From Vibrio coralliirubri (GTDB taxonomy: Bacteria; Pseudomonadota; Gammaproteobacteria; Enterobacterales; Vibrionaceae), in the NCBI RefSeq assembly GCF_024347375.1, contig NZ_AP025470.1:2914001-2978000 (forward strand): 64,000 bases of DNA, given 5' to 3'. Below are positions 56,307 through 64,000 of the stretch, in pieces. The notes beneath the pieces are model-generated. The model was not told the origin of the DNA, did no database searches, and saw nothing but the letters and a program-made list of their open reading frames with translations. A program made the translations under genes and the position numbers. Within the stretch, counting starts at the first letter, position 1. Every line of letters starts with the position of its first letter.

Positions 56307-56816
56307 ATGTCCAAATATAGCCGAGAGCTAAAATGTATCATTGCTAAGCAATACTTAGATGGCACGTCATCTCTCTACTTAGCAAAACAATATTCAATTT
56401 CTTCAAGGCAGATACGGTATTGGGCTCAAGTCTTTGCCATCCATGGTACTGATTCATTTTTACCAACTAATCATGCCGCGACTGCTCAAACAAAACGAAA
56501 AGCATTGAATTTAATGTGGACGAATGAATGGTCTCTCACGCACACTAGCGCTGTATTAAACCTCTCATCCCCTGGAATACTCTCTGTCTGGCTTAAACGA
56601 TTTAATGAGCTCGGTATCAAGGGGCTCGAAATGCGCCAGAAAGGAAGACCCTCAATGAAACAGCAACCTCAACGTACCACTAAGCCTGATAATGAAATGA
56701 CACTTGAGGAGCTAAAAGAGGAGTTGGTCTACTTACGAACCGAGAATGCCGTTCTAAAAAAGTTGGAAGAGTTGGAGCAGAAAAAAAACCGTCGAACAAA
56801 GAAAAAGCGGTCATAG
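56307..56816 (+). CDS. IS150-like transposase OrfA, copy 2
   Basis: 169 aa, identical in protein sequence to 8072-8581: two helix-turn-helix units and a leucine-zipper-like C-terminus, with the A8 slippage run near its end. Confidence 0.9.
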   Translation: MSKYSRELKCIIAKQYLDGTSSLYLAKQYSISSRQIRYWAQVFAIHGTDSFLPTNHAATAQTKRKALNLMWTNEWSLTHTSAVLNLSSPGILSVWLKRFNELGIKGLEMRQKGRPSMKQQPQRTTKPDNEMTLEELKEELVYLRTENAVLKKLEELEQKKNRRTKKKRS

Positions 56817-56869
56817 CTCTAACTCTTAAAGGCAAGTACCCATTAAAGCACTTACTGCACACTCTACAG

Positions 56870-57655
56870 TTGGCAAAAAGTGTCTTTTATTATCAGGCTC
56901 AAACGAGCAAGCGCCAAAATAGCTACGAACGTGAGCTGCGGTTGATAAAGTCAATTTATCATGAACATAAGGGGCGATACGGCTACCGCCGTATTCACTT
57001 GGAACTAAAGAATCAGGGGTTCGTGCTTAATCACAAAACGGTTCAAAGGCTTATGGCTCAGCTCAACCTTAAATCGACGGTCAGGATTAAAAAGTATCGT
57101 TCATACCGAGGAGAGTCAGGAAAAGCTGCTCCCAACGTTCTTGAAAGAGATTTTAGTGCGACTCAACCCGATGAAAAGTGGGTAACTGATGTCACGGAGT
57201 TCAAAGTCAAAGAGCAGAAAGTATACTTATCTCCCGTTGTCGACTTGTTTACTCAGGAGGTGGTTGCTTATAGAGTGGCCAAAAATGCCTGCTTGCCGCT
57301 TGTCACAGATATGCTGACGGAAGCTATATCAACGCTTAAACCCAACTCAAAGCCAATTATACATAGCGATCAAGGTTGGCAATATCGCCATCGACAGTAT
57401 CAGAAAAAGGTAGCGGAGAGTGGGTTAACGCAAAGCATGTCGAGAAAAGGTAACTGCTTGGATAATGCTGTTGCTGAAAACTTTTTTGCTTTACTCAAAA
57501 CCGAGATGTATCACAACCAAAGCTTTGAAGATGCAGATGCTCTGATAGAGCAGATTAAAGAATACATCGAGTACTACAATACCAAACGTATAAAAGTGAA
57601 ACTAAAAGGCCTGACTCCGATAGAATATCGAACTCAGGCCTTGAAAGCCGCTTAA
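56870..57655 (+). CDS. IS150-like transposase OrfB, copy 2
   Basis: 261 aa, identical in protein sequence to 8635-9420, with the DDE catalytic triad intact. It is probably expressed as an OrfAB frameshift fusion. Confidence 0.92.
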   Translation: MAKSVFYYQAQTSKRQNSYERELRLIKSIYHEHKGRYGYRRIHLELKNQGFVLNHKTVQRLMAQLNLKSTVRIKKYRSYRGESGKAAPNVLERDFSATQPDEKWVTDVTEFKVKEQKVYLSPVVDLFTQEVVAYRVAKNACLPLVTDMLTEAISTLKPNSKPIIHSDQGWQYRHRQYQKKVAESGLTQSMSRKGNCLDNAVAENFFALLKTEMYHNQSFEDADALIEQIKEYIEYYNTKRIKVKLKGLTPIEYRTQALKAA

Positions 57656-57773
57656 CAGAAATGTCCAACTTTACGGGGTCACTTCATAGACACTTTCGGC
57701 TTTTGACTATTTATATCATTATGGTCGTACGACTGAACTCGTAACTTAGGTCACTTCCCCAGTATTCAGACGA

Positions 57774-59486
57774 TCAATTACAACTGATTTCATCCCAGAA
57801 CCAATTTGACTGAACAGGGCTTTCCCATACACCCGGGCCGTTTTTAGCCACGAAACACTTGCCGTTATGCGTCACTTTATCACCGTTACTCACTTGGCTA
57901 ACGCCCGCTTGCCATGTGATAAACACCGATGGGTCAACGACGACAGGCGGCTCAGTAACAGGTGGTTCAACTGGTGTTGGGTCTACCGGAGCAGGATCAA
58001 CAGGTATAGGATCGACTGGCGCAGGATCGGTGACGACTGGCGGTGTAGGCTCTCCAGCAATCAATTTCCAAGGGCCGCCATTGGCAGGGTCATCCCCTTG
58101 TGTCCACCATTTCGCTTCATAGGTTGCGCCATTATGAGTCACTTGGTCGCCCGCATTGTAAACCTTGGTCGCACTCCAACCATTACCACCCGGATCAGTG
58201 CCAGGGTCTACCGGATCCAGCTTATCGACTACTTTCACTTCAGGCCAACTCGCATGAGAACCATAAAAGTTGGTCACACACTTCTCGTAATCTCCAGCCA
58301 CCAGCGCAGAATAAGCCGTTTGGAAACCAACAAGCTCACACTCAAATGAATAACCTTCTGGGCGGTCTGCGTAGTATTTCCAATTACCATCCCAGTTGGT
58401 GTACAACACATCGGTTGCGCCGTTGAGATTCAAACTTCCATAAGGCGTTTGTTGCCAACAAGTATTAGCTTCATCCGCTTCGACAGGAATCTCGTAGTAC
58501 GCCGCTAGCCCTTCCCAGTAACGAATACGGTTAACGGGTTGGCCTTTGTCTTTGTTCTGCTCACCACATTCAATACCACCATTAATCACGTTGATCGTGG
58601 TACCAAAGCCATAACCAATACCCGCATCCAACTCACGTTGAGACGGCGTCCAAGTACGGTCGATGACATGCAGCATGGCTGGTTTAGGTGCTTGAGGGGT
58701 AAGGAAGAACCAGATAGCAGAAGCCAAGTTCAACCAAGAGTCCGCCACTAAACCCGGATTGTTGAGAAGCACTGTCGCATCACCATCAAACATCACTTCA
58801 GAGAACGCGCCGTAATTAAAATGGTAAGAAAGCTGTTTAGCACCACGTCCAAAGTAACCCTGCCCCGCAGCACATGGCCAGCGGGCATTCTGCCAATCGT
58901 TCTGACCACAACCTGTGGTGTAACCTTCTTGGCCTTCAGACCAACCCATTTCACGAACATGCACCAGCGCTTGCTGCCACTCTTCTAGAGCTAGTGGATT
59001 ATCAGAGGTGTTGTCTATCGCGATGTGACCCCCCGTCTCTTGTGAGAAATGGGCAAAGGCTGTGATGATGGATTTTTTACAGATGGCGTCGGAGTCACGG
59101 CCATCGGTGTACTCTCCACAGAACGCTGGGAATTTACCAATCGCACGTAAGAAGCGAGTGTAGGTGTATTCTGGCGCTGCCATCTGAGTGAGAAAGTCCC
59201 ATTCCGATTGAGGGAACACGCGCTCTACACGCTTTACGTTTTCAGGGTTAGAGGGGGAACCGGGTTCAATCGCTTCAACGATGGTATTCGGGCGAGTTTG
59301 AAGTGCCTGTGACCAGATCGCATACATAGGATCGGATGTTTTCGCTTGTTCAGCAGCTTGTAGAGCCGACTTTTCAACAAGGTAACCATTCGGGTTTTGC
59401 GGATCAGGTTGAATGTTCAAAGACGCATGACTTTGCGCTGCTAATGTGCAGCCCAGTACTGTCGCCAAATATTTGATTTTTAACAT
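57774..59486 (-). CDS. GH19 chitinase with two chitin-binding domains
   Basis: 570 aa with signal peptide (MLKIKYLATVLGCTLAAQSHA). The catalytic GH19 domain spans about 90-400: AFAHFSQETGGH supplies a catalytic Glu, GQGYFGRGAKQLSYHFNYG is the family signature, and INGGIECG closes the fold. Two CBM5/12 domains follow (WSATKVYNAGDQVTHNGATYEAKWW and FITWQAGVSQVSNGDKVTHNGKCFV), joined by Pro/Val/Asp repeats (PVDPIPVDPAPVDP). It is secreted and hydrolyses chitin. Its terminator is interrupted by an insertion sequence. Confidence 0.93.
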   Translation of the reverse strand: MLKIKYLATVLGCTLAAQSHASLNIQPDPQNPNGYLVEKSALQAAEQAKTSDPMYAIWSQALQTRPNTIVEAIEPGSPSNPENVKRVERVFPQSEWDFLTQMAAPEYTYTRFLRAIGKFPAFCGEYTDGRDSDAICKKSIITAFAHFSQETGGHIAIDNTSDNPLALEEWQQALVHVREMGWSEGQEGYTTGCGQNDWQNARWPCAAGQGYFGRGAKQLSYHFNYGAFSEVMFDGDATVLLNNPGLVADSWLNLASAIWFFLTPQAPKPAMLHVIDRTWTPSQRELDAGIGYGFGTTINVINGGIECGEQNKDKGQPVNRIRYWEGLAAYYEIPVEADEANTCWQQTPYGSLNLNGATDVLYTNWDGNWKYYADRPEGYSFECELVGFQTAYSALVAGDYEKCVTNFYGSHASWPEVKVVDKLDPVDPGTDPGGNGWSATKVYNAGDQVTHNGATYEAKWWTQGDDPANGGPWKLIAGEPTPPVVTDPAPVDPIPVDPAPVDPTPVEPPVTEPPVVVDPSVFITWQAGVSQVSNGDKVTHNGKCFVAKNGPGVWESPVQSNWFWDEISCN

Positions 59487-59532
59487 GATGGATTCTCTTA
59501 TCTGTCCTTAATAAGTCCATCAAAGAGTATGC

Positions 59533-59544
59533 TTCACATGTGAA
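59533..59544. promoter_or_regulatory. Perfect 12-bp palindrome upstream of the chitinase gene
   Basis: TTCACATGTGAA lies 47 bp before the chitinase start. It could be an operator; the regulator is unknown, and it does not have the spacing of a CRP site. Nothing else stands out in 59545-59745. Confidence 0.35.
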
Positions 59545-59745
59545 ATGGCCTAGCTGTAGCTGTATGAATTTATAAAAAGTGCGAGTGATATTTTTGATAT
59601 ATAGCTCAACACAACAAAGCGTCTCATGGTTTCTTGAGTTGATATCTAGTTTCCAACTCATTTGGTTTCTAGGTATTGTTCATTTGATTTCGAGGTATTG
59701 CTCATAAGCTTTTAATGCAATGAATCAATCTAACCAATCGACAAA

Positions 59746-59775
59746 GAAAAAAGCCCCGAACTGAGTTCGAGGCTT
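59746..59775 (-). terminator. Terminator of guaA
   Basis: On the minus strand, AAGCCTCGAAC-TCA-GTTCGGGGCTT is followed by a T run (one G-U or mismatch position), 37 bp after the guaA stop. Confidence 0.85.
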
Positions 59776-59811
59776 AAGATCTTAATCAAAGCTGGTTAAA
59801 TCCCTAAGAGA

Positions 59812-61365
59812 TTATTCCCACTCGATAGTTGCTGGTGGCTTACCAGAAATATCGTAAACAACACGTGAAATGCCGTTAACTTCGTTGATAATACGGTTAG
59901 AAACCTTACCTAGGAAGTCGTATGGTAGGTGTGCCCAGTGAGCAGTCATGAAGTCGATAGTTTCTACAGCACGTAGAGATACAACCCAATCGTACTTACG
60001 GCCATCGCCCATTACGCCAACTGAACGTACTGGTAGGAATACCGTGAATGCTTGAGATACTTTGTGGTAAAGGTCAGCAGCGTGAAGCTCTTCAATGAAG
60101 ATAGCATCTGCGCGACGCAGTAGATCACAGTACTCTTTCTTCACTTCGCCAAGTACACGAACACCTAGACCTGGCCCCGGGAATGGGTGGCGGTAAAGCA
60201 TGTTGTATGGAAGACCAAGCTCTAGACCGATCTTACGTACTTCATCTTTAAACAGCTCACGTAGAGGCTCAACAAGGCCCATTTCCATATCATCAGGAAG
60301 ACCACCAACGTTGTGGTGAGATTTGATTACGTGTGCTTTACCTGTCTTAGATGCTGCAGACTCGATTACGTCTGGGTAGATAGTACCCTGAGCAAGCCAT
60401 TTAGCATTCTTCAGTTTCTTAGACTCTTCATCGAAGATATCTACGAATACGTGACCGATAATCTTACGCTTAGCTTCTGGTTCAGCTTCGCCTTCAAGAG
60501 CATCAAGGAAACGTTGCTCAGCATCTACTTTGATGATGTTTAGGCCAAACTTGTTGCCGAACATCTCCATAACCTGCTCACCTTCGTTTAAACGAAGAAG
60601 GCCGTTATCTACAAATACACATGTTAGTTTGTCGCCGATAGCGCGGTGAGCAAGCATCGCAACTACAGATGAATCAACACCACCAGAAAGACCAAGGATA
60701 ACTTCGTCGTCACCTACTTGTTCTTTAATACGTGCAACTGCATCTTCAATGATTGAAGCTGAAGTCCACAGACCTTCACAACCACATGCGTTAAGAACGA
60801 AGTTCTCAAGCATTTTTAGGCCGTTCTTAGTGTGTGTTACTTCTGGGTGGAATTGTACGCCGTAGTACTTCTTCTCTTCGTTTGCCATTGCAGCGTATGG
60901 GCAAGTGTCTGTTTCAGCGATCTTTGTGAAATCAGCTGGGATCTCAACCACTTTGTCACCGTGGCTCATCCAAACATCTTGAGTAGACTCAAGGTCAGCG
61001 AAAAGTGCAGACTCGCCAGTCACTTGTACAGCTGCGTAGCCGAACTCACGCTCAGTAGACGTTGCTACTTTACCGCCAAGTTGCTCAGCCATAGTTTGCA
61101 TGCCGTAGCAGATACCGAAGACAGGAACACCTGAATCAAATACGTACTGAGGTGCACGTGGAGAGTTCTCCTCCGTTACACTTTCAGGGCCACCAGATAG
61201 GATGATACCGTCTGGATTGAATTCACGAATATCCGCTTCTTCTACGTCCCAGCTCCAAAGTTCACAGTAAACACCGATCTCACGAATACGACGAGCTACT
61301 AGCTGTGTGTATTGAGAACCGAAGTCCAGAATTAGAATACGTTGGTCATGAATATTTTTAGTCAT
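59812..61365 (-). CDS. guaA: GMP synthase (glutamine-hydrolysing)
   Basis: 517 aa; converts XMP to GMP with ATP and glutamine. The class I glutamine amidotransferase domain is at 1-200 with nucleophile Cys in VFGICYGMQ and the His/Glu pair in GVQFHPEV. The ATP pyrophosphatase PP-loop is [11 protein letters not shown] near 230, and the C-terminal dimerisation domain ends PPATIEWE. The start at 61365 is standard. It has its own PurR-like box upstream. Confidence 0.97.
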   Translation of the reverse strand: MTKNIHDQRILILDFGSQYTQLVARRIREIGVYCELWSWDVEEADIREFNPDGIILSGGPESVTEENSPRAPQYVFDSGVPVFGICYGMQTMAEQLGGKVATSTEREFGYAAVQVTGESALFADLESTQDVWMSHGDKVVEIPADFTKIAETDTCPYAAMANEEKKYYGVQFHPEVTHTKNGLKMLENFVLNACGCEGLWTSASIIEDAVARIKEQVGDDEVILGLSGGVDSSVVAMLAHRAIGDKLTCVFVDNGLLRLNEGEQVMEMFGNKFGLNIIKVDAEQRFLDALEGEAEPEAKRKIIGHVFVDIFDEESKKLKNAKWLAQGTIYPDVIESAASKTGKAHVIKSHHNVGGLPDDMEMGLVEPLRELFKDEVRKIGLELGLPYNMLYRHPFPGPGLGVRVLGEVKKEYCDLLRRADAIFIEELHAADLYHKVSQAFTVFLPVRSVGVMGDGRKYDWVVSLRAVETIDFMTAHWAHLPYDFLGKVSNRIINEVNGISRVVYDISGKPPATIEWE

Positions 61366-61439
61366 TGTAAGCAGTCTTATTGGCTATGTGATAAAACGGA
61401 GGCGAGTTTACTCACCTCTGATTAACTCTTCAAGAAATA

Positions 61440-61455
61440 AAGCAAACGTTTTCGT
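61440..61455. promoter_or_regulatory. PurR-like box upstream of guaA
   Basis: AAGCAAACGTTTTCGT fits the PurR consensus (ANGCAANCGNTTNCNT) at every fixed position, 75 bp upstream of guaA. It implies that guaA has its own purine-repressed promoter apart from guaB. Confidence 0.75.
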
Positions 61456-61518
61456 TAGATATCTTTAACCACGTGTTTTGAGAAAATCACTCTCTAAACA
61501 AAACAGGCGGTAGATATA

Positions 61519-61680
61519 ATACCAATCACAGTAAGTAAGTGTTCAACAATAGCGTAGGAAAAAAGCTTGAGAACGAGGCCGGATTTTCTGATAAGTAGTT
61601 ATTCTACAATCAAAAATTCTAACGAAGTTATCGAGGTTTTTAACAAGCTAGGATGACCAGTTATTTACTACGATTGGTAT
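61519..61680. repeat. MITE-like repeat between guaB and guaA
   Basis: Ends ATACCAATC (61519-61527) and GATTGGTAT (61672-61680) are inverted. The next bases are also partly complementary (CAGTAAGTAAGT against CAGTTATTTACTAC). About 162 bp, no ORF. It lies between the guaB stop and the guaA promoter. A weak hairpin (AATGTGC...GCACATT, about 61684-61708) between it and guaB may end guaB transcription. Confidence 0.6.
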
Positions 61681-61730
61681 ATTAATGTGCCGACTAAATC
61701 AGCACATTATTCAAACGTTTGGACGTATTA

Positions 61731-63194
61731 TTAACCTAAACGGTAGTTAGGTGCTTCTTTCGTGATTTGAACATCGTGTACGTGAGATTCTTTCATGCCC
61801 GCACCAGAGATACGAACAAACTCAGCTTTAGTACGCATTTCTTCAACAGTTGCAGAACCCGTTAGGCCCATGCTTGAGCGTAGACCGCCCATCTGTTGGT
61901 GAACGATCTCTTTTAGACGACCTTTGTATGCGATACGACCTTCAATACCTTCTGGAACAAGCTTGTCTGCAGCGTTGTCAGATTGGAAGTAACGGTCAGA
62001 AGAACCTTGAGACATAGCGCCAAGAGAACCCATACCACGGTAAGACTTGTAAGAACGACCGTTGTAAAGAATAACCTCACCCGGAGCTTCTTCAGTACCC
62101 GCGAACATTGAACCAACCATCACACAAGATGCGCCAGCAACGATAGCTTTACAGATATCGCCAGAGAAGCGGATACCGCCATCTGCGATTACTGGAATAC
62201 CGTATTCGTTAGCTACTTCAGCTGCGTCTGCGATTGCTGTTACTTGAGGAACACCAACACCAGTAACGATACGAGTCGTACAGATTGAACCCGGGCCGAT
62301 ACCAACTTTAACCGCACTAACACCCGCTTCGATAAGAGCACGAGCGCCAGCGCCAGTTGCTACGTTACCACCGATGATTTGTAGATCAGGGTATGCAGCG
62401 CGAGTTTCGCGGATACGGTTAAGTACGCCTTCAGAGTGACCGTGTGAAGAGTCGATAAGTAGAACGTCTACGCCAGCTTCAACTAGAGCAGCAACGCGCT
62501 CTTCGTTACCAGCACCAGCACCAACAGCTGCACCTACACGTAGGCTGCCGCGCTCATCTTTACAAGCGTTTGGTTTACGTTCTGCTTTGTGGAAATCTTT
62601 TGCAGTGATCATTCCAGTAAGTTGGAAGTCATCATTTACAACAAGAACTTTTTCAACACGCGCTTCGTGCATTTTCTCTTGAACTTCTTCACGAGTTGCA
62701 CCTTCTTTAACAGAAGCAAGGCGAGCTTTAGGCGTCATTACTACATCAACTTTCTTAGAAAGGTCAGTAACAAAGCGAACGTCACGGCCAGTAATAATAC
62801 CAACAAGTTCGTTTGTTTCAGTAACAACTGGGAAACCGGCAAAGCCGTGTTTTTGGGTAAGGGCTACAACATCAGCGATTGTCGCATCAGGGCTTACAGT
62901 TACTGGGTGAGAAACCACACCAGCTTCGTAAATTTTAACCTGGCGAACCATTTCAGCTTGCTGTTCAATAGACATGTTCTTGTGAATGAAGCCTATTCCG
63001 CCTTCTTGTGCCAGTGCAATCGCTAGGCGAGCTTCTGTCACAGTATCCATAGATGCAGATATCATTGGGATGTTTAGGGAAATATTCTTCGTCAGCTGAG
63101 TGCGAAGATCAGCTGTATTAGGGAGAACGGTGGAGTGTGCTGGCACTAGCAGTACGTCGTCGAATGTCAGCGCTTCTTTGGCAATTCTTAGCAT
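61731..63194 (-). CDS. guaB: Inosine-5'-monophosphate dehydrogenase
   Basis: 487 aa; oxidises IMP to XMP with NAD, the first step to guanine nucleotides. A TIM barrel ([16 protein letters not shown], catalytic Cys in GPGSICTTR, flap [10 protein letters not shown]) has two inserted CBS domains at about 95-205 ([22 protein letters not shown] IITGRDVRF). The start at 63194 (MLRIAKE) is the family start; two residues upstream are ignored. It is divergent from xseA, as in E. coli. Confidence 0.97.
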   Translation of the reverse strand: MLRIAKEALTFDDVLLVPAHSTVLPNTADLRTQLTKNISLNIPMISASMDTVTEARLAIALAQEGGIGFIHKNMSIEQQAEMVRQVKIYEAGVVSHPVTVSPDATIADVVALTQKHGFAGFPVVTETNELVGIITGRDVRFVTDLSKKVDVVMTPKARLASVKEGATREEVQEKMHEARVEKVLVVNDDFQLTGMITAKDFHKAERKPNACKDERGSLRVGAAVGAGAGNEERVAALVEAGVDVLLIDSSHGHSEGVLNRIRETRAAYPDLQIIGGNVATGAGARALIEAGVSAVKVGIGPGSICTTRIVTGVGVPQVTAIADAAEVANEYGIPVIADGGIRFSGDICKAIVAGASCVMVGSMFAGTEEAPGEVILYNGRSYKSYRGMGSLGAMSQGSSDRYFQSDNAADKLVPEGIEGRIAYKGRLKEIVHQQMGGLRSSMGLTGSATVEEMRTKAEFVRISGAGMKESHVHDVQITKEAPNYRLG

Positions 63195-63311
63195 TTGCAA
63201 TATCTCACAATAATAGGAGTAAAAAGAAACAATCCAATCTCATCGTTTCGCCTAATGAGGGCAGCCAATTAAGGAAAATCAAACTGCATTTGGATTAGAT
63301 ATTGCGGACGG

Positions 63312-63339
63312 ATTATACGGCCAACGAAATCGCTTGGCT
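63312..63339 (-). promoter_or_regulatory. guaB promoter with overlapping PurR-like box
   Basis: A TATAAT -10 element is on the minus strand at 63317-63312. ACGAAATCGCTTGGCT at 63324-63339 fits the PurR consensus with one mismatch and overlaps the -35 region, a classic repression position. Confidence 0.6.
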
Positions 63340-63463
63340 ACACATTTTTGTATTTTTAATTTGCATTTACCCCCTTGCTATGTATTATATTGCCGCTATC
63401 TTCCATACTCACGCCCTGTGAGATTCCAAGAAAGACCTTCCTTCAAGGAAAGATAGTGCTTCT

Positions 63464-64000
63464 ATGACTAATCCAAACATCTTTACTGTTTCTCGCCTCA
63501 ACTCAGAGGTTCGTCTCCTATTAGAAAACGAAATGGGAATAGTCTGGCTCGTTGGTGAAATCTCAAACTTCTCTGCACCTGTATCTGGTCACTGGTACCT
63601 CACGCTTAAAGACTCTCGCGCTCAAGTTAAGTGCGCCATGTTTCGTGGCAATAACCGCCGTGTCACCTTTAAGCCGCAGAATGGTAATCAAGTTCTCGTT
63701 AAAGCTCGCCTGTCTCTTTATGAGCCACGCGGTGACTATCAATTAATCATCGAAAGCATGCAGCCAGAGGGCGATGGTAAGCTTCAGCAAGAGTTTGAAA
63801 AGCTGAAAATGAACCTTGCCGCAGAAGGCCTATTTGCTCAATCGAGTAAGCAACCACTTCCTGAACACCCAAAGCGCGTTGGCGTTATCACCTCGAAAAC
63901 CGGCGCTGCTCTGTTTGATATTCTTGACGTACTGAAAAGACGCGATCCTTCATTGCCTGTTGTGGTTTACCCGACCATGGTTCAAGGCGAAGAGGCGGCA
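63464..64000 (+). CDS. xseA: Exodeoxyribonuclease VII large subunit (3' end cut by window)
   Basis: The first 179 residues are visible. The N-terminal OB-fold ([54 protein letters not shown]) is followed by the start of the catalytic domain ([23 protein letters not shown]). With XseB it degrades single-stranded DNA to oligonucleotides. The ATG follows AAGGAAAGA upstream. The divergent pairing with guaB is conserved. Truncated only by the window edge. Confidence 0.95.
   Translation, partial: MTNPNIFTVSRLNSEVRLLLENEMGIVWLVGEISNFSAPVSGHWYLTLKDSRAQVKCAMFRGNNRRVTFKPQNGNQVLVKARLSLYEPRGDYQLIIESMQPEGDGKLQQEFEKLKMNLAAEGLFAQSSKQPLPEHPKRVGVITSKTGAALFDILDVLKRRDPSLPVVVYPTMVQGEEAA

Larger units (their letters stand above)
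56261..57686 (+). mobile_element. IS3-family insertion sequence, IS150-like group, copy 2
   Basis: 1426 bp, same ends and genes as the copy at 8026-9451; the target duplication is TAG (56258-56260 and 57687-57689). The one difference noticed is G at 56300 against T at 8065, which weakens the base of the left-end hairpin. Near identity over 1.4 kb indicates very recent transposition of one or both. Confidence 0.95.
56246..57704 (-). terminator. Chitinase terminator split at its apex by the second IS150-like copy
   Basis: Arms AAAAGCCGAAAGT (56246-56258) and ACTTTCGGCTTTT (57692-57704) are exact complements. With the element and one TAG duplication removed they form a 13-bp stem with AGAC loop and, on the minus strand, a T7 tail directly after the chitinase gene. 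The insertion lies in the loop. Confidence 0.85.

Overview
The window is a chromosomal segment of a marine Vibrio, probably close to the Splendidus clade. The evidence is the recN-bamE, ratA/rnfH, smpB-ssrA, plsC and xseA/guaB-guaA neighbourhoods, a tmRNA tag reading ANDENYALAA, and polysaccharide-degrading genes (a PL7 alginate lyase and a GH19 chitinase). Species is an inference; no rRNA is present.

Layout. 1-11346 is core genome: truncated alginate lyase, a DAACS symporter, grpE, nadK, a GIY-YIG protein set among palindromic repeats, recN with three LexA boxes, bamE, an IS150-like IS3 element, rnfH-ratA, smpB and tmRNA. 11564-16338 holds accessory or lineage genes: a four-repeat retropepsin-like secreted protein, an M15 peptidase, a DUF429 protein and a YeeE/YedE sulfur transporter.

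16418-47219 is a DNA phosphorothioation (PT) defence island. Left arm: an M15-fold protein, a PT-associated methyltransferase, then dndA with a HARE-HTH/Mrr endonuclease on the minus strand, divergent from dndC-dndD-dndE. No dndB is present. Right arm: one long minus-strand operon from 46043 to 25446. In transcription order it carries dptF-dptG-dptH, a five-gene cassette (HKD nuclease/SF2 helicase, 68-aa protein, DndD-like ATPase with CxxC hook, DndE-like protein, 932-aa protein joining HARE-HTH, RNA polymerase alpha-CTD-like and sigma region 4-like domains), a decayed second copy of the dptH 3' end, a ParB-like gene broken by two insertion sequences, and a TPR-linked two-TM potassium channel. 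A WYL-domain regulator is divergent from dptF. The working model is that DndACDE places sulfur in the DNA backbone and several effector modules read its absence or presence.

47292-64000 returns to core genome: a zinc-ribbon hypothetical, plsC, a beta-CASP metallo-beta-lactamase protein, an alanine/sodium symporter, an acetate/succinate transporter, an array of palindromic repeats, an NhaC-type antiporter, a second copy of the IS150-like element, GH19 chitinase, guaA and guaB (each with a PurR-like box, separated by a MITE-like repeat) and the start of xseA.

The two least expected observations are these. Both copies of the IS150-like element sit at the apex of a Rho-independent terminator palindrome (bamE and chitinase terminators). 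The PT island stacks several candidate effector modules, including an RNA-polymerase-mimicking protein, with a dptH remnant marking how the cassette was exchanged.
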